From Flectobacillus longus (GTDB taxonomy: Bacteria; Bacteroidota; Bacteroidia; Cytophagales; Spirosomataceae): a DNA stretch of 64,000 nucleotides. Position numbers and translations under genes: made by a program. The stretch is taken from assembly GCF_030056705.1 (NCBI RefSeq), contig NZ_JASHIC010000010.1, positions 62,001 to 126,000 on the forward strand, given 5' to 3'. Under the pieces are notes generated by a model. That model did no database searches. It saw only the letters and a program-made list of their open reading frames with translations, and was not told the DNA's origin. Positions 18,024 to 27,061 of the stretch are shown piece by piece; the stretch's first letter is position 1, and each line of letters opens with the position of its first letter.

Positions 18024-18572
18024 ATGAGTGATAGAATAATAAAGACAGTAGATGCCCCACAGGGACTAGAAGGTCAAGGATTCTTCGCTGGAAAACTAGA
18101 TGACTTGGTTGGTTTGGCGAGAGCAAACTCCCTTTGGCCTTTACCATTTGCTACCTCATGTTGTGGTATCGAATTTATGGCAACCATGGCTTCGCACTAT
18201 GACTTAGCTCGTTTTGGTGCAGAACGTCTTTCTTTCTCAGCACGTCAAGCCGACGTTTTGATGGTAATGGGTACCATTGCTAAAAAAATGGCTCCAGTTG
18301 TAAAACAAGTGTATCTTCAAATGGCCGAGCCTCGTTGGGTAATCGCTGTTGGTGCTTGTGCTTCGTCTGGTGGTGTGTTTGATACTTACTCTGTTTTACA
18401 AGGTATCGACCGCATTATTCCTGTCGATGTGTATGTGCCAGGATGCCCTCCTCGTCCAGAACAAATCCTTGATGGCTTTATGGAAATTCAGGAGCTAGCT
18501 AAATCAGAACAAAGAAGAAGAAGAGAATCCCCTGAATATAAGGCATTGTTGTCTTCTTATGGTATTGAATAG
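18024..18572 (+). CDS. nuoB: NADH-quinone oxidoreductase subunit B
   Basis: About 182 residues. Carries the N2 iron-sulfur cluster that reduces quinone: the tandem Cys pair in [19 protein letters not shown] and [10 protein letters not shown] supply the four ligands. The ATG at 18024 is preferred to an in-frame TTG at 18012. It lies 87 bp after nuoA. Confidence 0.97.
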   Translation: MSDRIIKTVDAPQGLEGQGFFAGKLDDLVGLARANSLWPLPFATSCCGIEFMATMASHYDLARFGAERLSFSARQADVLMVMGTIAKKMAPVVKQVYLQMAEPRWVIAVGACASSGGVFDTYSVLQGIDRIIPVDVYVPGCPPRPEQILDGFMEIQELAKSEQRRRRESPEYKALLSSYGIE

Positions 18573-18635
18573 TTATAAAGCAAAAATTATAACTAAATAT
18601 CCCTTTTTCATTAGTCTATCATTTCAGCGTTTACA

Positions 18636-19136
18636 ATGACAAACGAACAAATTGCTCAAGACTTAGTAGCGAAATTCGGAGAGGATAAAATTTACGGAAT
18701 CATGGAAAATTACGGTCTTTTGAACGTAACTACATCTGTAGATACTATTGTACCTCTTTTGCATTATTTATATCAACATCCCACTTTCAAGTTTCAATTT
18801 CTTACCGATTTAGCAGGTATTCACTTCCCCGATGCTGTAGGTCAGGAATTAGGTGTCATCTATCACTTACATAGTCTCGAAAATAATGTACGACTAATAA
18901 TAAAATTGTACGTTCCTATTGAGTCTCCTAAAGTGCCAACTATCACAGGGCTTTATGCTACGGCCAACTGGATGGAGCGCGAGGCATTCGATTTTTATGG
19001 TCTTATTTTTGAAGGACATCCCAATCTTATTCGCATTTTGAATGTGGAAGATATGGACTATCATCCTATGCGCAAAGAGTATCCAATGGAGGATGCTACT
19101 CGTCAAGATAAGATTGATGCTTTATTTGGAAGATAA
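18636..19136 (+). CDS. nuoC: NADH-quinone oxidoreductase subunit C
   Basis: 166 residues, the 30-kDa-type subunit. The signature ANWMEREAFDFYGLIFEGHP and the C-terminal HPMRKEYPMED are present. It is separate from NuoD here, unlike the NuoCD fusion of E. coli. The peripheral-arm protein contacts NuoD and NuoB. Confidence 0.96.
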   Translation: MTNEQIAQDLVAKFGEDKIYGIMENYGLLNVTTSVDTIVPLLHYLYQHPTFKFQFLTDLAGIHFPDAVGQELGVIYHLHSLENNVRLIIKLYVPIESPKVPTITGLYATANWMEREAFDFYGLIFEGHPNLIRILNVEDMDYHPMRKEYPMEDATRQDKIDALFGR

Positions 19137-19188
19137 TAATCGATAACTATCGGGTTGCTACTCGGTAGCTCATTCACTCAAGCGAAAT

Positions 19189-20424
19189 ATGTCAGATGTT
19201 GCTTTAGTGTCGAATCCTAACGTAGGAATCGACAAATCAGAAGAAAACAAAAAATATGTCAATGAGTTGACCACTCTCAACCTTGGTCCTACTCACCCTG
19301 CAACCCATGGTATTTTCCAGAATATCCTTACCATGGATGGGGAGACAATCATCGATTCTGAACAAACGGTAGGGTATATCCACCGTGCGTTTGAAAAAAT
19401 TGCTGAGCGTCGTCCTTTTTATCAAATTACAACGCTTACCGACCGTATGAACTACTGCTCGTCTCCAATCAATAATATGGGTTGGCACATGACTGTAGAA
19501 AAGCTGTTGGGTATTGATGTGCCTAAAAGAGCACAATATATGCGTGTGATTATGATGGAGTTGGCTCGTATTGCTGACCACATTATTTGTAATTCCGTGC
19601 TAGCTGTAGATACTGGAGCCATGACTGGGTTCTTGTACGTAATGCAGTGGAGAGAGCATATATATGAAATTTACGAAGAACTATGTGGTGCTCGTTTGAC
19701 TACCAACATGGGACGTTTTGGTGGTATGGAGCGCGACTTCTCTGCCGAAGCTATTCGTAAAATCAAACATTTCTTAAGTGAATTTCCTAAAGGTCTTAGA
19801 GAGTTTGAAAGTTTGGTTAAGCGTAACCGTATTTTCATGGATAGAACTACAGGAGTAGGTGCTATCTCTTCTGAAAGAGCTTTAAATTATGGCTTCACAG
19901 GGCCAAACCTACGTGCGACAGGTGTAGACTACGACGTACGTGTGATGAACCCTTACTCTTCTTACGAAGACTTCGAGTTTGAAATCCCAGTAGGTACAAC
20001 TGGTGATACCTATGACCGCTTCTTGGTTCGTGGCGAAGAAATGTGGCAAAGTTTACGTATCATTCAGCAGGCAATGGATAACCTTCCCGAAGGACCTTAT
20101 CATGCTGATGCTCCTCATTATTATTTGCCTCCAAAACAAGAAGTTTATAACAACATGGAAGCATTAATCTATCACTTTAAGATTGTGATGGGTGAAATTG
20201 ACGCTCCAGTTGGCGAGGTTTATCATTCTGTAGAAGGAGGTAATGGCGAATTAGGTTTTTATTTAGTTTCTGATGGTGGGCGCACTCCTTACCGTTTGAA
20301 ATTCCGTCGCCCTTGCTTCATTTATTATCAGGCTTTCCCTGAAATGATTAAAGGCTCAACACTTTCTGATGCTATCATTACGATGTCATCTATGAACGTG
20401 ATTGCTGGTGAATTGGATACCTAG
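19189..20424 (+). CDS. nuoD: NADH-quinone oxidoreductase subunit D
   Basis: 411 residues, the 49-kDa subunit that forms the quinone cavity with NuoB. Conserved parts include NLGPTHPATHGIFQN with the quinone-site His, YIHRAFEKIAERR, TDRMNYCSSPINNMGWHM and the terminal MSSMNVIAGELDT. Full length and intact, 52 bp after nuoC. Confidence 0.97.
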   Translation: MSDVALVSNPNVGIDKSEENKKYVNELTTLNLGPTHPATHGIFQNILTMDGETIIDSEQTVGYIHRAFEKIAERRPFYQITTLTDRMNYCSSPINNMGWHMTVEKLLGIDVPKRAQYMRVIMMELARIADHIICNSVLAVDTGAMTGFLYVMQWREHIYEIYEELCGARLTTNMGRFGGMERDFSAEAIRKIKHFLSEFPKGLREFESLVKRNRIFMDRTTGVGAISSERALNYGFTGPNLRATGVDYDVRVMNPYSSYEDFEFEIPVGTTGDTYDRFLVRGEEMWQSLRIIQQAMDNLPEGPYHADAPHYYLPPKQEVYNNMEALIYHFKIVMGEIDAPVGEVYHSVEGGNGELGFYLVSDGGRTPYRLKFRRPCFIYYQAFPEMIKGSTLSDAIITMSSMNVIAGELDT

Positions 20425-20532
20425 TCTTAATCCTTTTCTCCTAAAATTGACCCAATAGTTATAGAAGAAATATTTAGTTAGAAGCGAAAAGGGGTATTTT
20501 GTAATACTCCTTCCGAAATACTAATACCGAAC

Positions 20533-21027
20533 ATGACGAACACACAAACCGTTCAGTTTCCAGCAGATACGTTGGAGAGGGTACACAAAATCATCAAACG
20601 TTATCCAGAAGGTAAACAAAAGTCAGCACTTCTCCCCATCCTACACTTAGCGCAGGCAGAGTGGCGTTGGTTGAGTTCTGAAGTAATGGATTATGTAGCT
20701 GGCTTGTTAAATATCAAACCCATTGAGGTTTATGAAGTAGCTACATTTTATACGATGTTCCACCTCGAACCCGTAGGCGAACACGTAATTGAATACTGCC
20801 GTACAGGACCTTGTTGCCTAATGGGTGGAGGTGAAGTATACGACCATTTAAAGAAAAAATTAGGGGTCGATACGGGTGGCACTTCATCAGATGGTAAATT
20901 TACAGTAAAAGAGGTAGAATGTCTTGCTGCATGTGGTTGGGGCCCTGTATTTCAGATTCGTGAAAAATACTATATGAATCTTACTACAGAGAAGGTAGAT
21001 GCTATTATCGAAGAGCTTTCAAAATAA
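20533..21027 (+). CDS. nuoE: NADH-quinone oxidoreductase subunit E
   Basis: 164 residues, the 24-kDa thioredoxin-like subunit with the N1a [2Fe-2S] cluster; the four Cys are in EYCRTGPCCLMGG and VECLAACGWGP. It works next to NuoF in the NADH-oxidising module. The following gene is not nuo but phyH-like, so nuoE and nuoF are separated by about 1.1 kb. Confidence 0.95.
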   Translation: MTNTQTVQFPADTLERVHKIIKRYPEGKQKSALLPILHLAQAEWRWLSSEVMDYVAGLLNIKPIEVYEVATFYTMFHLEPVGEHVIEYCRTGPCCLMGGGEVYDHLKKKLGVDTGGTSSDGKFTVKEVECLAACGWGPVFQIREKYYMNLTTEKVDAIIEELSK

Positions 21028-21064
21028 TCATAATAAACCATTTGATACTTAATTCCTCTACCTA

Positions 21065-22102
21065 ATGATAGCTTTTTTGAAAAATACCTTTAGAAGACCT
21101 TATCACCAAATTAGACATTATGTTGCGCCTCAAGGACCAAGAGATTTTGATAGCGAAACATTACCACTAGTAGATAAGGATGTTTCATTAGAACAAGTAA
21201 TTGAAAAAGTTCAAATCAAAGAAGAATTACCTTTTGATTTAAAAGAAAAGCTAGCATTCTGGAGAGAAAATGGTTACGTGGTGCTCGAAAATGTTTTGCC
21301 AACCCAATGGTTAGATAACCTTTGGAATGAAGTTGAAGACACAATCGAGAATCATGAAAAATATGATTTGACGGCTTTAGTTTACCAGTTTAATAATACC
21401 AAAGACGCCAAACTAAAAGATATTCCTAAAGAAAAGCTGAAAGATATTGGGGCTCGTATCAACGATTATCATAGTGCTTCTATTGGAGCTAAAAAAGTGA
21501 TGACTCACCCTAATATTGTGGCGTTTTTAAGAGCAGTATTAGACAACGATCTTACGGCTTTTCAAAGTCTGGTATTTAAGTATAGTAGCCAACAAAGTAC
21601 ACATCAGGATTATCCTTGGGTTACATCGGGTGTTCCGAGCCATTTAGCTGCTGCTTGGATTCCCTTAGAAGATGTACACCCTGATTCTGGACCTTTGTTC
21701 TATTATCCTGGCTCTCATAAATTGCCGAAGTTTCATTTTGGAGTAACAGGTATTTTGTACAAACACGGTTTGTCGCTGTTTAGCCCTGATCAATTTGGTA
21801 AATATTTGGATAAAATATGTGCCAAGTTCGGAATTCAAAAGAAAGTACTTTTGATTAAAAAAGGAGATATTTTGATTTGGCACGGAGCATTAGCACATGG
21901 TGGAAGCCGTATCAATAATGCTGAAATGACACGTAAGTCGTTCGTTTGCCATTACTCAACAGTGCAAGCCCAACCTAAGCACCGTGCAGAAACCAAAGAT
22001 GTGTCTCAAACAAGCTATTATAATGGGGTAGCAATATATGCAAACCCTGCAAATTTGGCACAAGAAGATATTATTTCACAAGGAAAAGATTGGATTGAAT
22101 AA
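21065..22102 (+). CDS. Phytanoyl-CoA dioxygenase (PhyH)-like Fe(II)/2-oxoglutarate oxygenase inside nuo
   Basis: 345 residues, no signal peptide, predicted cytosolic. The facial triad is visible as HQD (His180, Asp182) and distal His278 in WHGALAHGG, with Arg282 or Arg290 as a 2-oxoglutarate anchor candidate. FWRENGYVVLENVLP near residue 65 is the usual PhyH start. The gene is 37 bp after nuoE and 57 bp before nuoF on the same strand, so it is probably co-transcribed with complex I. No known complex I subunit has this fold; substrate unknown (a lipid, a quinone-related molecule or a protein residue are possibilities). Confidence 0.85.
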   Translation: MIAFLKNTFRRPYHQIRHYVAPQGPRDFDSETLPLVDKDVSLEQVIEKVQIKEELPFDLKEKLAFWRENGYVVLENVLPTQWLDNLWNEVEDTIENHEKYDLTALVYQFNNTKDAKLKDIPKEKLKDIGARINDYHSASIGAKKVMTHPNIVAFLRAVLDNDLTAFQSLVFKYSSQQSTHQDYPWVTSGVPSHLAAAWIPLEDVHPDSGPLFYYPGSHKLPKFHFGVTGILYKHGLSLFSPDQFGKYLDKICAKFGIQKKVLLIKKGDILIWHGALAHGGSRINNAEMTRKSFVCHYSTVQAQPKHRAETKDVSQTSYYNGVAIYANPANLAQEDIISQGKDWIE

Positions 22103-22159
22103 ACTCTTCCTGCTTTTCTTGAAAATAACATTTCATGCTTTAATGTATTTTTTAATCAC

Positions 22160-23500
22160 ATGAAAATATTAACCCAACATATTGATGTACCTGGTATTGA
22201 AACTATCGACGTTTATCGTCAGCATGGTGGATATTCAGCGGTAGAAAAAGCCATCAAGACAATGGCGCCAGATGAAGTAACTGAAGAAGTGAAAAAGTCA
22301 GGTTTGCGTGGTCGTGGAGGTGCAGGTTTCCCTGTAGGAATGAAATGGTCTTTTTTGGCCAAACCAGAGGGTGTTCCTCGCTATTTGGTTTGTAATGCCG
22401 ACGAATCAGAGCCTGGTACGTTCAAAGACCACTATTTGATGATGAAGTCTCCACATACCTTAATTGAAGGTATGATTGTATCTTCTTATGCTTTGGGTGC
22501 AAACACATCATACATCTATGTGCGTGGTGAGTTGATGTATGTGATTAATATCCTTGAAAAAGCTATTCAAGAAGCTTATGACAAAGGATTATTAGGTAAA
22601 AATATCTTAGGCTCAGGGTATGACCTCGACCTTTTTGTACAACCAGGTGGTGGTGCATATATCTGTGGCGAGGAAACCGCTTTGCTTGAGTCTTTGGAAG
22701 GTAAACGTGGTAATCCACGTAATAAGCCTCCTTTTCCTGCGGTAAAAGGGTTGTACCAATGCCCAACTGTAGTGAATAACGTAGAATCTATTGCGGCTAC
22801 TTCATGGATTGTAAACAATGGTGGTGAAGAATATGCAAAAATTGGTGTAGGTCGTAGTGCAGGTACTAAATTGATTTCGGTATCTGGACACGTACGTAAA
22901 CCAGGTGTTTATGAAATCCCATTAGGTATTACCGTAGAAGATTTTATCTATTCTGACGAATGGTGTGGTGGTATTCGTGATGGACACAAGCTCAAGGCTG
23001 TTGTAGCTGGAGGTTCGTCAGTACCAATCTTACCAGCAGAATTAATCTTGAAAACGACCAACGGTGAAAATCGTTTGATGACTTATGAATCATTGTCTGA
23101 TGGCGGTTTTGCTACAGGTACAATGTTGGGGTCAGGTGGTTTTATCGTAATGGACGAAACTACTTGTATCGTACATAATACATTAACATTTGCTCGTTTT
23201 TATCATCATGAATCTTGTGGACAGTGTTCACCATGTCGTGAAGGTACAGGCTGGATGGATAAAGTAATTCATCGTATTGAGCATGGAAAAGGTCGTATGG
23301 AAGACATTGATTTGTTGGTTGATGTTGCAAAGAAAATCGAAGGAAATACTATTTGTCCATTAGGAGATGCCGCTGCATGGCCTGTGGCAGCAGCTATTCG
23401 TCACTTCCGTGACGAGTTTGAGTGGCACGTAAAACACCCAGAAGAGGCTACCAAGCCAGGTGCGGTGTTTATGCGTGAAGGCGCTAGTTGGACATTGTAA
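22160..23500 (+). CDS. nuoF: NADH-quinone oxidoreductase subunit F
   Basis: 446 residues, the NADH- and FMN-binding subunit. Motifs: GLRGRGGAGFPVGMKW, the Gly-rich FMN/NADH site, YICGEETALLESLEGKRG and the N3 [4Fe-4S] ligands ESCGQCSPCREGT plus a later Cys in TICPLGDAAAWP. Complete. Confidence 0.97.
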   Translation: MKILTQHIDVPGIETIDVYRQHGGYSAVEKAIKTMAPDEVTEEVKKSGLRGRGGAGFPVGMKWSFLAKPEGVPRYLVCNADESEPGTFKDHYLMMKSPHTLIEGMIVSSYALGANTSYIYVRGELMYVINILEKAIQEAYDKGLLGKNILGSGYDLDLFVQPGGGAYICGEETALLESLEGKRGNPRNKPPFPAVKGLYQCPTVVNNVESIAATSWIVNNGGEEYAKIGVGRSAGTKLISVSGHVRKPGVYEIPLGITVEDFIYSDEWCGGIRDGHKLKAVVAGGSSVPILPAELILKTTNGENRLMTYESLSDGGFATGTMLGSGGFIVMDETTCIVHNTLTFARFYHHESCGQCSPCREGTGWMDKVIHRIEHGKGRMEDIDLLVDVAKKIEGNTICPLGDAAAWPVAAAIRHFRDEFEWHVKHPEEATKPGAVFMREGASWTL

Positions 23501-23592
23501 GATTTACCCATATTTTTCTATTAATAAGTCTTTTAAAATTTGATTATTTAGGGTAAAACCTTCAAATTTTCAAATCTTCAAATAAGAGAACA

Positions 23593-24609
23593 ATGAAAGT
23601 AACTATTGATAACATCACTATTGAGGTAGAACCGGGTACCACCATTATGCAGGCTGCTCGTCAAATTGGTGCGCATGTTGCCCCTCCAGCGATGTGTTAC
23701 TACGAACCACTCAAAGGTTCTGGTGGTAAATGCCGTGCTTGTTTGGTGAAAGTAACTGCGGGTTCTGAAAAAGACCCTCGTCCAATGCCAAAATTAGTAC
23801 CTTCTTGTATTACTCAAGTACAGGATGGTATGATTGTAGAAAATACTACCAGTCCACAAGTACTTGAAGCTCGTAAAGGCGTAGTTGAATTCTTGTTGTT
23901 GAATCACCCTCTTGATTGTCCTGTGTGTGACCAAGCTGGAGAGTGTCACTTACAAGATTTTACTTTCGAACACGGTGTTTCAAAAACTCGTACTATCGAA
24001 GAACGCAATACTTTCGAACCTCAGGATTTGGGTCCATACATTCAATTGAATATGAACCGTTGTGTACTTTGCTATCGTTGCGTGTACACAGCAGATCAAG
24101 TTACTGAAGGACGTGTTCATGGGGTAATGCACCGTGGTGACCATGCCGAGATTAGTACTTATATCGAGAAAGCTATTGATAACGATTTTTCAGGAAACGT
24201 GATTGATGTTTGTCCAGTAGGTGCTTTGACTGATAAAACGTATCGTTTCAAAAACCGTGTATGGTTTACTAAGCCAGTAGATGCTCACTGTGATTGTGGC
24301 AAGTGCTCGGGTAAAGTAACTTTGTGGTATCGTGGCGATGAAGTAATTCGTGTAACTGCTCGTAAAAATGAGTGGGGTGAAGTACAAGACTTTATCTGTA
24401 ACACTTGTCGTTTTGAACGTAAGAAAACTTCTGATTGGACTATCGAAGGCCCAATGAAAGTAGCTCGTCATTCTGTGATTTCAGCGAATAAATATGGTGC
24501 AAGCTCTATTAAACCTGCTTTCCCATTGAAACAAGCTGCTGAACAGTATAAGCAAATTGACGATAATCGTGATCGTTCATTTTTGGAACCACAAAAGCAG
24601 TTGAAATAA
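23593..24609 (+). CDS. nuoG: NADH-quinone oxidoreductase subunit G, short form
   Basis: 338 residues, against about 700-900 in the long form. The [2Fe-2S] ligands are Cys35, 47, 50 and 72; the N5-type site is His105, Cys109, 112, 118; the N4 site is Cys157, 160, 163, 207. A fourth group, Cys233, 235, 238 with 269/272, resembles the start of a molybdopterin-oxidoreductase Fe4S4 domain with shortened spacing (C-x-C-x2-C). The protein then ends, so the large molybdopterin-like domain is absent. Short NuoG forms are typical of Bacteroidota as I understand it, so this is probably not a truncation. Confidence 0.92.
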   Translation: MKVTIDNITIEVEPGTTIMQAARQIGAHVAPPAMCYYEPLKGSGGKCRACLVKVTAGSEKDPRPMPKLVPSCITQVQDGMIVENTTSPQVLEARKGVVEFLLLNHPLDCPVCDQAGECHLQDFTFEHGVSKTRTIEERNTFEPQDLGPYIQLNMNRCVLCYRCVYTADQVTEGRVHGVMHRGDHAEISTYIEKAIDNDFSGNVIDVCPVGALTDKTYRFKNRVWFTKPVDAHCDCGKCSGKVTLWYRGDEVIRVTARKNEWGEVQDFICNTCRFERKKTSDWTIEGPMKVARHSVISANKYGASSIKPAFPLKQAAEQYKQIDDNRDRSFLEPQKQLK

Positions 24610-24659
24610 TTTTTGTCGCTACTGTCAACAGTAGTCAATAGCACTAATATTGTATATTC

Positions 24660-25826
24660 ATGGAACTTACATCCACAGTATTTACCGCAAAAGCCATATA
24701 TGTAGGTGTTATCTTTGCTATCACCTTGGGCGTAGCAGCGTACTCTACTTATTTCGAGCGTATTTTTGCTGCCTTCTTTCAAGACCGTGTTGGTCCAGAT
24801 AGAGCGGGACCATTTGGTATCTTACAGCCTCTTGCCGATGCTGTAAAGATGTTTATGAAAGAAGATTTTATTCCTGCTAATTCAAGTAAATGGCTCTTTA
24901 TTCTAGGCCCATGTTTGTCAATGTTTACAGCACTTATGACTTCTGCTGTAATTCCGTTTGGCGATACTATTGACTTAGGAAATGGCGTAAAATTTGACTT
25001 GCAAGGTATCGATGTAAATATTGGTATTTTGTGGGTATTTGGTATCGTATCACTTGGCGTTTATGGTATCTTAGTAGGGGGTTGGGCTTCTAACAACAAG
25101 TACTCTTTATTGGGTGCTATCCGTGCGGCGTCTCAAAATATCTCTTACGAATTAGCAATGGGTCTTTCAATCATCTCTATCTTGATGATGACGGGTTCTT
25201 TGTCAACCAAAGCAATCGTTGAAGCACAACAAAACGGACACTGGAATATCCTTTACCAACCAGTGGGGTTTATTCTTTTCATCATTTGTGCTTTTGCAGA
25301 GTGTAATCGTACTCCATTTGACTTACCAGAATGTGAAACTGAATTGATTGGTGGTTATCATACAGAGTATTCTTCAATGAAATTAGGTTTCTATTTGTTT
25401 GCAGAATATATCAACATGTTTGTTTCAGGTGCAGTAATGGCTACTTTGTATTTTGGAGGTTATGACTATCCATTCTATGAAACTGTAGTAAATTCATTTG
25501 GCGAAAACGTTGCAAACCTCATTGGTTTCGGTGCATTAATCGGAAAAGCATTATTCTTTGTATTTGTGTTTATGTGGGTGCGTTGGACATTGCCACGTTT
25601 CCGTTATGACCAACTGATGAATTTAGGCTGGACAGGTTTGATTCCAATTGCTATGTTCAATGTAGTATGGACTGGTCTTATCATTTTGTTGCCAGCTGAA
25701 TTTAACTTGTCAAGCTGGGCTTCAATTGGTGTTGCAATCGCAGGTATTCCTGTATTGATTGTAGGTTTGTTTATTTATCACTCGATTGCTGGAGGAAAGA
25801 AAAAGAAAACAGCATTGGCTCGTTAA
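24660..25826 (+). CDS. nuoH: NADH-quinone oxidoreductase subunit H
   Basis: 388 residues with about nine membrane helices. Conserved loops facing the quinone channel are present: QDRVGPDRAGPFGILQPLAD, the Glu-rich AECNRTPFDLPECETELIGG and GYHTEYSSMKLG. It couples the peripheral arm to the membrane arm. The C-terminus is somewhat longer than usual and basic (GGKKKKTALAR). Confidence 0.96.
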   Translation: MELTSTVFTAKAIYVGVIFAITLGVAAYSTYFERIFAAFFQDRVGPDRAGPFGILQPLADAVKMFMKEDFIPANSSKWLFILGPCLSMFTALMTSAVIPFGDTIDLGNGVKFDLQGIDVNIGILWVFGIVSLGVYGILVGGWASNNKYSLLGAIRAASQNISYELAMGLSIISILMMTGSLSTKAIVEAQQNGHWNILYQPVGFILFIICAFAECNRTPFDLPECETELIGGYHTEYSSMKLGFYLFAEYINMFVSGAVMATLYFGGYDYPFYETVVNSFGENVANLIGFGALIGKALFFVFVFMWVRWTLPRFRYDQLMNLGWTGLIPIAMFNVVWTGLIILLPAEFNLSSWASIGVAIAGIPVLIVGLFIYHSIAGGKKKKTALAR

Positions 25827-25867
25827 TCCCCAATAGCCTTCAATATCCCAACTTTTACTGACTTGGT

Positions 25868-26386
25868 ATGAAATTAAGTAATAGAACGAAAGTATTAGAA
25901 CAAGAAGAATTGACGCTAGCAGAGCGTATTTATTTGCCAGCGATTGCAGGTGGGATGATGACTACCCTCAAGCACTTCTTCCAAAAGCCAGTAACGATTC
26001 GTTATCCTGAGCAAAAAAGATATTTAGGCCCTGTATTTCGTGGGCACCATATCTTGAAAAGAGATCAAAATGGAGCAGAGCGTTGTACAGCTTGCGGCCT
26101 TTGTGCCGTAGCTTGTCCTGCTGAAGCAATCTCTATGGTAGCCGAAGAACGTAAAAAAGGAGAAGAGACTTTGTATCGTGAAGAAAAATACGCTAAAGTA
26201 TATGAAATCAATATGCTACGTTGTATTTTCTGTGGACTTTGCGAAGAAGCTTGCCCTAAGGAAGCTATTTTCTTACGCCATGACAAAATGGTACCTGTTT
26301 TCAACGATCGTAACGAAGTGATTTTCGGTAAAGATAAACTCGTAGAGAAAATGGATGACCGTTATCTACGTGATGGTTGGAAATAA
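25868..26386 (+). CDS. nuoI: NADH-quinone oxidoreductase subunit I
   Basis: 172 residues with two ferredoxin-type [4Fe-4S] motifs: CTACGLCAVACPAEAI and CIFCGLCEEACPKEAI (clusters N6a and N6b), passing electrons from NuoG to NuoB. Located 41 bp after nuoH. Confidence 0.96.
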   Translation: MKLSNRTKVLEQEELTLAERIYLPAIAGGMMTTLKHFFQKPVTIRYPEQKRYLGPVFRGHHILKRDQNGAERCTACGLCAVACPAEAISMVAEERKKGEETLYREEKYAKVYEINMLRCIFCGLCEEACPKEAIFLRHDKMVPVFNDRNEVIFGKDKLVEKMDDRYLRDGWK

Positions 26387-26444
26387 GAAACATTTATAGA
26401 TTTAACAGCTGAAGGTATTTTGTACCTGTTTAAATTCGAAAAAT

Positions 26445-26954
26445 ATGCAATTTTGGTACTTTCTTACAGCCCTTACGTTAATTAGTGCGTTGATGGTTGT
26501 ACTTTCCAAAAACCCAATTCACAGTGTATTGTATTTGGTGTTTACGTTCTTTTGTATTTCAGGACACTATGTATTGCTAAATGCACAGTTCTTGATGGCC
26601 GTTAATATCATCGTTTATGCGGGTGCTATTATGGTATTGTTCTTGTTTGTAATCATGATGCTCGATCTACGACGAAACTCCCCTGATTCAAAAACCAACC
26701 TAACCAAGTTGGCAGGTGCTGTTGTTGGCGGTACAGTATTAGTTATCTTTATTGCGGCAACACGCAAAATCAATTTAGGTACTGGGGCCGATAATGCCTT
26801 TTATAACTCTCAAACAGGTATGGTTGAGAACTTAGGTCAGATTTTATATCGTAACTATCTTCTTCCTTTTGAGTTAGTATCAATCTTGTTTTTTGTAGCA
26901 ATGGTAGGTGCTGTAATGTTAGGTAAGAGAGAAGCAGGAGAAAGAAATTTCTAG
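26445..26954 (+). CDS. nuoJ: NADH-quinone oxidoreductase subunit J
   Basis: 169 residues with five predicted membrane helices; the start (SALMVVLSKNPIHSVLYLV) and NIIVYAGAIMVLFLFVIMML are typical NuoJ/ND6. It is the last nuo gene here: an 18-bp terminator follows 17 bp later, and the next gene is unrelated and on the other strand. nuoK, L, M and N must lie elsewhere. Confidence 0.95.
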   Translation: MQFWYFLTALTLISALMVVLSKNPIHSVLYLVFTFFCISGHYVLLNAQFLMAVNIIVYAGAIMVLFLFVIMMLDLRRNSPDSKTNLTKLAGAVVGGTVLVIFIAATRKINLGTGADNAFYNSQTGMVENLGQILYRNYLLPFELVSILFFVAMVGAVMLGKREAGERNF

Positions 26955-26971
26955 GTGAATATTCTATATCA

Positions 26972-27010
26972 TCAACAAAAAAGGGAGCTGAAAGCTCCCT
27001 TTTTTGTTGA
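26972..27010. terminator. Strong terminator after nuoJ
   Basis: An 18-bp perfect stem (26972-26989 and 26993-27010) with a 3-nt loop and A6/T6 flanks, positioned between convergent nuoJ and the barrel gene. Confidence 0.92.
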
Positions 27011-27061
27011 CTAAAAATATAAAATTTAGCACTTTGTCAAAAGCTAAAATTCAAAGTCAGG

